Positions 1 to 9,090 of a stretch of DNA of 64,000 nt are shown here, one piece after another. Numbering within the stretch: the first letter of the stretch is position 1; each line of letters starts with the position of its first letter. Origin of the DNA: Brienomyrus brachyistius (taxonomy: Eukaryota > Chordata > Actinopteri > Osteoglossiformes > Mormyridae); assembly GCF_023856365.1 (NCBI RefSeq), contig NW_026042726.1, positions 1 through 64,000 on the forward strand, in the 5' to 3' direction. The notes under the pieces are model-generated. The model searched no databases. It was given only the letters and a program-made list of their open reading frames with translations, and was not told the DNA's origin. Made by a program: the position numbers and the translations under genes.

Positions 1-678
1 GGACAGGCAGGGCGGCGGCTCACTGGGTGATGCACTCCTGTGGGTATAGGGGCTGGGATAGGGGGCGGAGCAGTTACTCCTCAAGGAGGAGTAACAGTCA
101 CAGCCGTGGGGGGAGGAGAGGGAGAGGGTGCTCCCAAACTGGGGGTGTGGGTTTGATGAAGAGCAGAGAGACCCTGAGCCTGGGATGAACCAGCTGCCTA
201 CTGAAACGAAAGCGGATAAAGACAGAAACTAGAACCTCAAACTAAACAACACAAACAACAATATCAAGTTATATTCAATCATTAAACCGTTATATATTTA
301 ATCTAAACAATAGTAATAAATATCGTTCCGATTCAAAATATCATTTACGGGTGAATCTTATGACTTGCATTGGGAAACAGGAAACGGGCCAAGCTGCAGG
401 GCCAGTTCAAAGGCATAGTGCGAGGCGCCCAGAAAGGGGGCGAGGTCTGGGCGGAGTCAGCTAAAGAAGAAAAAGGCCTGACCTTTTTCTGGATGCTGTG
501 GACTGTGTTTGTGTGTGAGCTGCAGCTGCATGTTCCTTACATTTTTTTTATTAACACCAGCACCGTGAGGTTTGGCCTGGACTGGGTCCTGTCCTGCATG
601 GTTGAAGACATGTTGACTGATGGTCAGCCCGTGTTCTGTTGGATCCCACAGAAAGGAAATGGGAATCCCGTTTGGATC
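1..678. other. Unrecognised left-edge sequence, no supported gene
   Basis: GC-rich at the extreme left, then AT-rich from about 240 to 350. A 105-codon open frame spans 370-687, but its first codon is TTG and I recognise no domain in it, so I do not call a gene. The stretch ends where the long inverted repeat begins at 679. It could be a gene flank or an old transposon remnant; nothing in it decides. Confidence 0.4.
73..95. repeat. Perfect 10-bp inverted repeat (hairpin)
   Basis: GTTACTCCTC is followed by a 3-nt spacer and its exact reverse complement GAGGAGTAAC. The sequence could extrude as a short hairpin. No T-run or other element around it suggests a role. Confidence 0.7.
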
Positions 679-1219
679 GGATGCTGACAGTTGAAAAAAA
701 ACTCATGTCTGTGTGTTATGAAAGAATATCAATAAATGTTTCCGAAAGGGGATGACTCATTTGGTAATTATTTACGGCTTATGTTATGGCTGAGAAATTT
801 ACAGTCTTTACTAAAGTCTGACTTCTTTCGAGTCACCTTTAATATAGATTGGACACTCTCTATGCTATGTACAATACTTATATAGATGGTACATGTTTAC
901 TTGCTTGCACAGATGGTTGATTAGGTAATTAGTGTAAGTGTGTGTGTGTGTGTGTGTGTGTCCAATCGCATGTATGTCCAAGGTCCATAGTAAGTAATAT
1001 ACACTGATCAAGAGATGCCTGAAAGTGGATGAAAGAGGACATTAGTGGGTGTATCACTTAGTGTAACGGGTGCAGGAAAATGAGCAGGACTGCAAGCCAT
1101 ATAATGACCCACTGTCCTTATCTAGCTCTTAATACAGTATGCATACAGTGATGTATCTACAATGGACAGCTACTATAAGCAGATAGCACAGTACAGGTGC
1201 TTAATCTGTATGCTATTTC
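679..1219 (+). repeat. Left arm of a ~0.53 kb inverted duplication
   Basis: This segment is the reverse complement of 3009-3533. By eye the arms are about 97% identical over the outer ~320 bp, and the outermost ~110 bp look identical. Differences include single-base changes and a longer (GT)n tract here. Homology begins at GGATGCTGACAG and runs inward until it reaches SINE sequence at about 1220. Outside 679 the flanks of the two arms do not match each other, and I see no target-site duplication, so a transposon with long terminal inverted repeats is possible but unproven. Confidence 0.85.
938..960. repeat. (GT)n microsatellite
   Basis: A run of GT dinucleotides. The matching (CA)n tract in the other arm of the inverted duplication, near 3264-3275, is about half as long, so slippage followed the duplication. 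Confidence 0.9.
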
Positions 1220-1436
1220 CATCCATCCATTGTCCAAACCGCTTATCCTACTGGGTCACAGGGGGTCCGGAGTCTATCCCGGAATCAATGGGCACGAGGC
1301 AGGGAAGAACCCAGGATGGGGGGCCAGCCCATCACAGCTCACACTCACACACCATTCACTCACACATGCACACCTACGGTAAATTTAGCTACTCCAATTA
1401 GCCTCAGCATGTTTTTGGACTGTGGGGGGAAACCGG
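1220..1436 (-). mobile_element. 3' part of a tRNA-derived SINE, minus strand
   Basis: Read on the minus strand this is the 3' body and (GGATGGAT)n tail of the same SINE family seen complete at 2456, 5631 and 11632. The element is cut at 1436 inside the conserved body, so its tRNA-like head is missing. It lies at the inner end of the left inverted-repeat arm, and its tail side matches the SINE at the inner end of the right arm. The copies therefore belong to the duplicated segment and are not two independent insertions. Confidence 0.85.
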
Positions 1437-2444
1437 AGGAAACTAGCAGCTTTGTGTGGTAATTGTTTGTATTAAAAATACATTGGATCAAGTCAAATTA
1501 TTTTTATGAAGAATTAACATCTAAAAGCTGCTAGTAGACCGTGGGAAAATAATTTTTCTATTTTCTTGCTGCCATCTCGTGGCCAAAAGTAGGTATTGCA
1601 ATTTCCATCATATGTAAGAGGGCCTGCCCATCAGAGTAATGTACATCCTGTGACATGTATTGACTATCAAGACAAACTGAAACACGGTGTATTAGGCTGT
1701 CAATGAGTACTGGACTAGGGTGAAAAACTGCCTGATAATCTACCTATTAACTAGAAGAGTACAAACTGGAGACGGATCCCCTAATACAGAGGGATTAACG
1801 TCTGTGCCACATCCAGAACCATTCAGTGTAGGAGTCTGGTGGTTCTACTGGATACTGACAAGTACCCAGCCCCTTTGTTCCCTCTGATAATCATCAGTCC
1901 TCCTCTGAATGCCTTCACCACTCTATTCCTGAATAGGTACACATTTAAATATGCTAGCAAGATCAAGGTATTGGGATAACTGTTAGGTTCGCTGTTCAGA
2001 GAGTTGCAGTGAAAACCATCATACACAGTGGCCCTTTCTGGATAAGATTACCTCCCTCTGATCTAACAGGTCAAGATCAAAGCAAGGTGCATTGCAATGT
2101 CTGACACCCAGCACACTACAGCATATAAAATACAGGTATCCATCGCCTTCCGCATTTGGAACCAGGACCACTTGTTGCAAGTCAATTTGGGCGTATCTCA
2201 AGTTATACGAGAGAGGCAAGACATTAAGGACAGTATACACAGTACTGAAATAATAATGTACATATTAAACCACAGCACTTAATAAACAGATACTGCACTT
2301 ACATTTCACAAAAAAAAAATAAAGCACAGATTGCACTAAGAAATCAAAAGATGCATGTGCTAGCAAACAGTGGGAGCTGAGGAAGAAGCAGTGGTGAAAT
2401 ACTTTATTGTACAGTACAGTAAGTTTCTTTTTATAGAATGAAAT
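1437..2444. other. Spacer of the inverted duplication, unrecognised
   Basis: About 1 kb of single-copy-looking, moderately AT-rich sequence. Several 60-75 codon open frames exist on both strands, but none has a motif I recognise. A perfect 11-bp inverted repeat, CTAGCAGCTTT (1443-1453) and AAAGCTGCTAG (1524-1534), sits next to the broken SINE edge. Confidence 0.4.
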
Positions 2445-2455
2445 AGCATACAGGG

Positions 2456-2811
2456 GGCGGCATGGTGGTGCAGTGGTTAGCACTGTTGCCTCACACCTCT
2501 GGGACCCGGGTTCGAGTCTCTGCCTGGGTCACATGGGTGTGGAGTTTGCATGTTCTCCCCGTGTCGTCGTGGGGTTTCCTCCGGGTACTCCGGTTTCCCC
2601 CCACAGTCCAAAAACATGCTGAGGCTAATTGGAGTTGCTGAATTGCCCGTAGGTGTGCATGTGTGAGTGAATGGTGTGTGAGTGTGAGCTGTGATGGGCT
2701 GGCCCCCCATCCTGGGTTCTTCCCTGCCTCGTGCCCATTGATTCCGGGATAGACTCCGGACCCCCTGTGACCCAGTAGGATAAGCGGTTTGGACAATGGA
2801 TGGATGGATGG
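2456..2811 (+). mobile_element. tRNA-derived SINE, full length
   Basis: The head has a pol III A-box-like stretch (TGGTGCAGTGG) and a B box (GGTTCGAGTC). The conserved family body follows, ending in a (GGATGGAT)n tail. The copy plus the adjoining partial copy is flanked by a 9-bp target-site duplication AGCATACAG at 2445-2453 and 3012-3020. The insertion therefore happened once, and the second partial copy arose in place. Confidence 0.9.
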
Positions 2812-3010
2812 ATGCTGAGGCTAACTGGAGTTACTAAATTGCCCGTAGGTATGCATGTATGAGTGAATAGTGTGTGAGTGTGCCCTGTGATGGGCTGGCT
2901 CCCCATCCTGGGTTGTTCCCTGCCTCGTGCCCATTGCTTCCGGGATAGGCTCCAGACCCCCCACGACCCAGTAGGATAAGCGGTTTGGACAATGGATGGA
3001 TGGATGGAAA
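2812..3010 (+). mobile_element. Partial tandem duplicate of the SINE 3' half
   Basis: Directly after the first tail, the sequence jumps back to the internal ATGCTGAGG position of the SINE and runs through the 3' body and a second GGATGGAT tail. The junction lies where the tail and the internal site share a few bases. The shared target-site duplication around both copies points to local duplication, such as slippage or unequal exchange. The mirror copy at 1220-1436 lacks this extra half. Confidence 0.85.
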
Positions 3011-3533
3011 CAGCATACAGATCTTATAAGCACCTGTACTGTGCTATCTGCTCATAGTAGCTGTCCATTGTAGATACATCACTGTATGCATACTGTATTA
3101 AGAGCTAGACAAGGGTCATTATATGGCTTGCAGTCCTGCTCATTTTCCTGCACGCGTTACACTAAGTGATGCACCCACTAATGTCCTCTTTTATCCACTT
3201 TCGGGCATCTCTTGATCAGTGTATATTATTTACTATGGACCTTGGACATACATGCGATTGAACACACACACACACTTACACTAATTACCTAATCATCCAT
3301 CTGTGCAAGCAGGTAAACATTTACCATCTATGTAAGTATTGCACATTGCATAGAGAGTGTCCAATCTATATTAAAGGTGACTCAAAAGAAGTCAGACTTC
3401 AGTAAAGACTGTAAATTGGCAGCCATAACATAAGCCGTAAATAATTACCAAATGAGTCATCCCCTTTCGGAAACATTTATTGATATTCTTTCATAACACA
3501 CAGACATGAGTTTTTTTTCAACTGTCAGCATCC
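3009..3533 (-). repeat. Right arm of the ~0.53 kb inverted duplication
   Basis: Reverse complement of 679-1219, ending at CTGTCAGCATCC. The sequence outside this end (3534 onward) leads into a minus-strand integrase relic, while the outside of the left arm is unrelated. The duplication, or an element carrying it, therefore appears to sit beside or within older repeat DNA. Confidence 0.85.
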
Positions 3534-3620
3534 TTCTCGATTGTCAGAAGCTCTGCGCTAGAGGGAGGTTTACTGGTCTTATACTCTTCTGGCACCTTGT
3601 GTGATTCCTGACTTGGGACA

Positions 3621-3870
3621 TCAGTTTGGCTCCTTCTGTATGTGGTTTACATTGTATTTGTTCTTTAAAGTTGCCCCTTCAGAATTAGACAGTGTAACCA
3701 GCTTGCCACATATTGCCTGGATGACATAAGGTCCGGTAAAATCCGGTTCCGTTCTTCCTCCTTTCCGTCCCCGCTTCCTCATGTTGAACAGAAGCGCCTC
3801 ATCTCCAACATGATAAACTGTGTTTTGGTACCTCTTTTGTATTCGTTTACCACATGCCTGCTTCTGTTTT
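3621..3870 (-). pseudogene. Gypsy-type integrase C-terminal fragment
   Basis: On the minus strand one frame reads through a basic segment, a GDEALLFN motif, a Lys/Arg/Gly-rich stretch, an FTGPYVI motif and a KLVTLSN motif to a stop at 3621-3623. This pattern is typical of the C-terminal, SH3-like part of Gypsy-class integrases and of the related integrases of Ginger DNA transposons and KRBA2-like genes. Just upstream in the reading direction, stops and frameshifts appear. It is the 3' end of the relic whose catalytic-core block lies at 4438-4640. It is not functional as it stands. Confidence 0.7.
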
Positions 3871-4159
3871 TCCTGTTACTAGGAGATGTTTTCAGCTGTT
3901 GTTGCTTATTGTCTCAACTACTTTATTTTTTTCATCAAAAAACGTGCCGTAGCTTTTCTCATCGGGAAGAATAATTGTGGAAAGCTGAAGTGGAAAAACA
4001 TTCATAGCAAATTATTATTATTCACAGATCATTATAAAGAGTCATTTTCTAAAAGCATTAAGAACAATGTAATTTGCTGTTTCAAGATATGTTTTTAAAT
4101 AACTACTTGTCAGTCATAAGAAACTCTTCAACACACATGATCCGATCTTGCCACAAATC

Positions 4160-4377
4160 ATTTTTAATCTCACTTTTGTTGCCAGCAGTTCAGACATTAA
4201 TGGCTGTGTGTTGAGTTATTTTGAGGGGACATCAAATTTACACCATTATACAAGCTGTACACTGATTACTTTACATTCTATCAGAGTTTCATATCTTTAA
4301 CGTTGTCCCTTGAAAAGATATAATAAAATATTTACAAAAATGTGTGGGGTGTACTCACTTTTGTGAGATACTGTATA
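4160..4377. mobile_element. Tc1/mariner-type terminal fragment
   Basis: The segment ends with GTACTCACTTTTGTGAGATA followed by CTGTA and a TA, which matches a very common fish Tc1/mariner terminus. CTCAC/GTGAG pair as a short terminal hairpin. The left end, near 4160, is a truncated internal position. About 218 bp survive and no transposase sequence is present. It lies between the two integrase relic blocks, so it probably inserted into their intervening sequence. Confidence 0.75.
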
Positions 4378-4437
4378 TTAAGGGATTGATTGTCAATAAT
4401 ATCAGTAATTCCTGATGTAATGTTAAAAGAATAGAGC

Positions 4438-4640
4438 CTGTCTCACACAGTTCTAAAACAACCTCAAAAACAGACTTACCATTTTATGTCATCATTCGTT
4501 TTCTCATCCAGGCCATTGGTTTGGGGATGATATGCAGCAGTGATCAACGGCAGAACAGGGGCTCTGAACGCAGTATGGATTAAAAAGGAATTAACCATCT
4601 CTCTCAATATAAAATTAGGATCATTTATTCTCTACAGAGG
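4438..4640 (-). pseudogene. Integrase catalytic-core fragment (YHPQTNG block)
   Basis: Minus-strand translation gives a short block around AAYHPQTNGLDEKTNDD, the conserved segment near the end of the DDE core of Gypsy, retroviral-like and Ginger integrases. After the block the minus strand reads ATGGTAAGTCTG, which resembles a 5' splice donor. The next recognisable coding block is the C-terminal fragment at 3621-3870, about 600 bp away. An intron would fit a Ginger-type or host-captured integrase better than an LTR element, but insertion and decay could look the same. There is no intact frame. Confidence 0.65.
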
Positions 4641-5204
4641 CCCCCATAGAATAGTGCATCCATCCCCTCACTCATGTTTAGACAGACGTAAGGCAACAGG
4701 CCAATGACATTCAGAACAGCAACAACATCAACAATTGTACAGCTAGTTTTAAAATTTAATAAAAAAGACAAACCAATTAGGTAATATTAATGAAATTATT
4801 AAAATGTGCAGATTAATAGTCAGAAATAATTTGCGATTTTAAGAGCGGAAAGGATACATTAAAACTCAATTACATTTATCCCTTAATAATAAAAAAAAGG
4901 TTTTTGAATTTTACATCATGATAAATGAGAACTATATGTGATTACTAATTACTGTTGACTAATTTCCTGTCTGGACGTTTCCCTCCTCATTGTTAAAAGT
5001 CATTATATGTCTGGGTGCCAGTCAGTGGAAGCACACAGACATGTTGGCCAGCTGTCATATTCATTCAGCACCAGCCCATCAAGTAGAGAATTCAGCACCA
5101 CGGACAGTGACCTGTGTTACAATGACATCAGGTCATTGGCTCTAAATATTTTTCTAGAAATAACTAAATGGCTCTATTGTAGAAATTTCCAGCCAGAGTC
5201 TTGT
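4641..5204. other. AT-rich unrecognised sequence
   Basis: Low-complexity, A/T-rich DNA with short runs. An open frame on the plus strand (5007-5348) crosses into the following element and has no domain signature. I see no gene here. Confidence 0.35.
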
Positions 5205-6200
5205 GGTGCGTTCGTTTTTCTCTCGGAACTTGGAAATTCCAAATTGGGTGACATCACATCCAACAATCTCCCGTTCAAGCTAGCACAACTCGGAACAAAC
5301 ATGGCTGCCTCCATGAATACGCTGCTGTGTTGTTGCTTTATATTTTAGCAGTTATGGAGTAAGATTATTATTTCAGACAAATAAACAAGAAACAGGAACT
5401 AGTCAAACCACATTAAAAGCTTTATAAAGTATTTTAGTACATTCATAGCGATATTCTTTTTTCGAGAGGCAAACAAACTACAAACAAACCAAAAACACTA
5501 ACAAGTCTGGTAAAAATCTGATATTGCATGTTAGGATACTGTTTACGGTCACAATATGGTATTCTCTAAATCGAACACGTGCAATTACATTAATAATTAC
5601 TAATAATTATAAATAATAATAATAATAAATGGGCGGTATGGTCGTGCACTGGTTAGCACTGTTGCCTCACACCTCTGGGACCCAGGTTCAAATCTCCGCC
5701 TGGGTCACATGTGTGTGGAGTTTGCATGTTCTCCCCATGTCGTCGTGGGGTTTCCTCCGGGTACTCCGGTTCCCCCCCACAGTCCAAAAACATGCTGAGG
5801 CTAATTGGACTTGCTAAATTGCCCGTAGGAATGCATGTGAGAGTGCATGGTGTGTGTGAGTGTGCCCTGCGATGGGCTGGCCCCCCATCCTGGGTTGTTC
5901 CCAGCCTCGTGCCCATTGCTTCCGGGATAGGCTCCGGACCCCCCGTGACCCAGTAGGATAAGCAGTTTGGAAAATGGATGGATGGGATAATAATAAATTT
6001 AACAAAATAAACATTTTTAAGGATTTGTAAAATAGAATTAATGTTGAGTGTGTAAGCCGCCATGTTGAAATTACGTCACAGGGGCAACTCGGACAAGAAG
6101 ATTCTGTCAGACATTAACGTCATAAAAGAGGCGTTTCTAATGGGAAGTGATGTTTTTCGTGACGTTTTTGTCCGAGTTGGAGTGAAATAATCAAACGCAG
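5205..6200. mobile_element. Non-autonomous DNA element with imperfect terminal inverted repeats
   Basis: The left end (GGTGCGTTCG followed by a CTCGGAACTTGGAA-type stretch) and the right end (CCGAGTTGGAG, then CAAACGCAGC) are imperfect reverse complements. The sub-terminal parts resemble a common fish MITE-like repeat with ACGTCA-rich internal sequence. No transposase is present. A SINE is inserted in the middle, so the element itself is about 0.63 kb. I could not find a clean target-site duplication, so the superfamily is left open (hAT and PIF/Harbinger are candidates). Confidence 0.5.
5631..5986 (+). mobile_element. tRNA-derived SINE, full length
   Basis: A complete family member with the tRNA-like head, conserved body and short GGATGGAT tail. 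It is flanked by ATAATAATAAAT on both sides (5619-5630 and 5987-5998), a plausible 12-bp target-site duplication in an ATT-rich stretch. The B box is slightly decayed (GGTTCAAATC). It is inserted inside the TIR element 5205-6200 and is therefore younger than that element. Confidence 0.9.
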
Positions 6201-6842
6201 CATGTGTTCCTATTTGAAGAGAATATTCTATTTTTATTCTAAGGAACTACAGAAAATCAGCTCTGCATGTGATCTCCCCTTTACTGCTCGAGCAGGGCAC
6301 ACGCACATCAACAAGTGTCAAGGCAGCAAGTGCATGCAAACAACTTCTCAGGACGGTTACAGTATAGGACCTTCAGAAAGAGCCAGACTGCGGCGTCATT
6401 CAGAGATTCCATTGTCTAAGGCTTGCACTAAAACATTACAGCATATTTAAACAAAGTAGCATGGCACCTGTGTCAGAATCCCTCCCTGCCTTGTTCTGTT
6501 CTCTCTTTGTTGTCCCCATTTAGCCAGCACATGTCACTGGCCATCCTGACTCCTCTTTTGATTGTGGGTTTTAAGGATATCAGTGGGTCTGTGTTTTCAT
6601 AATTGTCCCCCAGGCCACCATGCTGCTCAGCCCTTGATTCCAACTACAGTTGCAATCAGGTGGTTCTCAATCTACTAGGACTGTATAACAGGATTGGCCA
6701 CCTGTTCTACCTTTACTCGTTCAGCCGCATTCATGAGTCTGGCCTATAGGTTATTCAAATTTTGTCCTGCCAAATTTACCGGACAGGAGGTGGACACTGC
6801 AAATGAATGTGTGAATACTCCAATACCTACATCTTTACAAGT
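6201..6842. other. Unrecognised sequence between repeats
   Basis: It contains an 82-codon plus-strand open frame (6202-6450) with no recognisable domain and no splice context I can defend. The rest is ordinary mixed-composition sequence, in which I see nothing specific. Confidence 0.35.
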
Positions 6843-7110
6843 TACCTGAAGTGGTTTGGTAAATGATTGTGAGGTTGGAAGTCCTTCTTGATGTCTGTTT
6901 GCAGCTCATCCACCAGCAACTGCACGAGTTGTCGCTCCCAGAGGGAATCCCACTCTCGGTCCGCTGGAGGGTCCATCTCACTGTAGCTGGAGTATGTTTC
7001 CATCAGTCACTTGGCGTGGGGCTCACAGAATTTACCAGGCTCCTGTTTAATCTGACGCACCTTAGTCCAGTCCATGCATCTGGGGAACTTCTCTGAAAAT
7101 CTCTGGCAGA
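6843..7110 (-). pseudogene. Gag/capsid-like retroelement fragment
   Basis: On the minus strand one frame, broken by a single stop, reads WTKVRQIKQEPG and later LVQLLVDELQTDIKKDF. The Trp-Lys-Val plus Gln/Glu-Pro-Gly pattern and the Leu-rich segment before a DIKK motif resemble the capsid part of gag proteins of fish LTR retroelements. The in-frame stop after a His-Ala-Lys segment and the short length mark it as a relic. No protease or polymerase partner lies next to it. The match is by motif impression only. Confidence 0.4.
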
Positions 7111-7454
7111 TTCTTTGCAGCTATACTTGATATTGGGTACTTGCCGCAACTAAGTAATGGGTTGTTGAATCAAAGTCCCGTTCCATGTCAAAAATAACCC
7201 CATTTTAGGGTTTTGTTAAACAACTGGTCTAATTTGGATGCAGAGGTTCTGCACGGAAGGCCCAGTCTCTGAAGGGCTGTGGCATAGCGAGGCCTGTTCT
7301 GCCTGGAATCCGGCAGGTCACTGGCAACATCCCCCAACTCCTTCATCTATAAGGTCGGGAAACCAGAACGTTTACTCCCCCTTATGGATAAGGACATACC
7401 AACGTTGGGGCAACTCCTGCTGCCTGAGTCTTCAACCAAGTCCAAAACAAAAGT
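7111..7454 (-). other. Possible continuation of the gag-like relic
   Basis: The minus strand holds short stretches such as KELGDVASDLPDSRQ interrupted by stops and frame changes, compatible with the N-terminal side of the same decayed gag. There is no independent evidence. The CR1-like LINE begins at the right edge. Confidence 0.25.
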
Positions 7455-9090
7455 ATACAATGTTAGGAAGGGTAATTCAATGGTATGAGACTGAAACTAG
7501 AAACTGTAAATCGGATGGAGTTAAATAGCAATACTGTGGAAGAGGCATGGGAATTTTTTAAAAGCACATTGTTGCAAGTGCAAAAGAACTTCATACCCGT
7601 TTCCAGAAAAACTAAATCTAGGAAACTGCAACCAAGCTGGTGTCATGACCTGCTTGTACGATCCTCGTGTGTGCCACGCCCCCTCATTAACCATGTGTGC
7701 TGCCCCGATTGTAACCAGCTGTTTTCTGTCAGTTTGAGTAGTCCTGTGTATTTAGTCCACATTCAAGTCTGTTTCCCCAGTCCTGTCATTGAAATCTCTC
7801 GCTGTTGGTACCTGTTTTCATCAATAAACCCTCATTCCCGACTCTCCGTTTCCCGGATCCTTGATTCCTCGCTTCCTGCCTGTTCGTCCAGCACGCGATG
7901 TCACAGGTGGTTTACTACGAAAATTAAGAATAAAGTCAGGAGCAAAAGGGCTTTCTTCCACAAATGGAAATTAACTAATGATTTCAAAATAAAGCAGGAG
8001 TATCTAAGTCTACAGGTTTAGTTAATAACAGTTATAAGGATGACGTTAAAAGTTTCTTCCAATATTTTAACTCCGAAAGAGCTCTAAAAGCTGAAAATCA
8101 CTCATTTGCAGGATAGTAAGGGCCTTATAATTGAAAATGAAATTGATATAAATGAGTTTAATGATTATTTTACAATGGCTGTTCACAGTAGAATAGCTTA
8201 CCACCATTTAGTACAAATACAACGATGTCTATGACCAATATATGTATAACTGAGGCTGATGTGGTACAAAGCCTAGCTAAGCTCAAAATAAATAAATCGC
8301 AAGGCCCTGATGGCATCTTATCTATAGTTTTAAAAGAGATGAGGGGTATTATTAGCCAACCTTTAACTTTACTATTCCAGAAATCATTATCTGCTGGTGT
8401 GGTATCTTCTGATTGATGTTAGATCATGTCTCATGTCCAGAGAGGCTACAACAGGATCTGGATTTAATTAGCGACTGGGCTCATACGTGGCAGATGAAAT
8501 TTAACATAGATAAATATAAGGTAATCCATGCAGGGAGCAGAAATATAGTAAATATAGTAAAGTACAGATATTTTATGGGTTCCACTGAAATAAAGGTAGC
8601 TGATTACGAGAAAGATCTCGGTGTGTATGTTGATACTTCCATGTCCCACTCTTGCCAGTGTGGGGAAGCATTAAAAAAAGGCAAAAGGATGTTGGATTAA
8701 ACTCCACACACCTAGAGATGTAAGTCAAGAGAAGTGATGCTACGATTATATAATTCCTTGGTAAGATCCCACCTAGAATACTGTGTGCAGGTTTGGTCAC
8801 CATACCTTCAGAAGGACATTGCTGCCTTGGAAAAGGTGCAACGTAGGATGACTAGAATGATTCCTGCACTTAGAGGAATGTCTTATGAGGAGAGGTTCGC
8901 TGAGCTGAATCTGTTTAGCCTCAAGCAAAGGAGACTATGGGGGGACATGATCCAGGTATATAAGATTCTAACAGGTCGGGATGCTGTTCAGCCAAATGAC
9001 CATTTCAATATTAATTTAAAATACTAGAACTCGTGGCCATAGTGGAAATTAGCTGGAGAACATTTAAAAATGAATCTGAGGAAGCACTTC
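7455..9090 (+). pseudogene. CR1-like LINE, ORF2 relic, 5'-truncated and internally deleted
   Basis: Plus-strand blocks in order are: the linker after the endonuclease (VEEAWEFFKSTLLQVQKNF, about 7530-7590); a basic segment resumed after the solo LTR (KIKNKVRSKRAFFHKWK); the start of the reverse transcriptase (LKINKSQGPDGI, about 8280-8320); then a deletion of the catalytic core including the expected DD box; then thumb and C-terminal motifs (EKDLGVYVD near 8610, SLVRSHLEYCVQVWSPYLQK near 8756-8815, EKVQRRMTRMIP near 8830-8865). The order and motifs fit the CR1 group of non-LTR retrotransposons. Several frame changes make it inactive. The 3' end is lost where an L2-like LINE abuts at about 9091. 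Confidence 0.85.
7641..7905 (+). mobile_element. Solo Gypsy-type LTR
   Basis: A 265-bp segment begins TGTCATGACC and ends GATGTCACA, with an AATAAA at 7823-7828 and a pyrimidine-rich tail. This is the layout of many fish Gypsy LTRs. The bases just outside, GCTGG (7636-7640) and GGTGG (7906-7910), could be a 5-bp target duplication with one change. The host LINE reading frame resumes on the far side. Only one LTR is present, so the internal region was probably lost by LTR-LTR recombination. Confidence 0.8.

Noticed and set aside
370..687. 105-codon open frame near the left end.
   Set aside because: First codon is TTG, no recognisable domain, and it runs into the inverted repeat. Likely chance.
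7485..8021. 178-codon open frame, the longest in the window.
   Set aside because: It is a chimera of CR1-like LINE sequence on both sides of a solo LTR read through in frame; not a gene.
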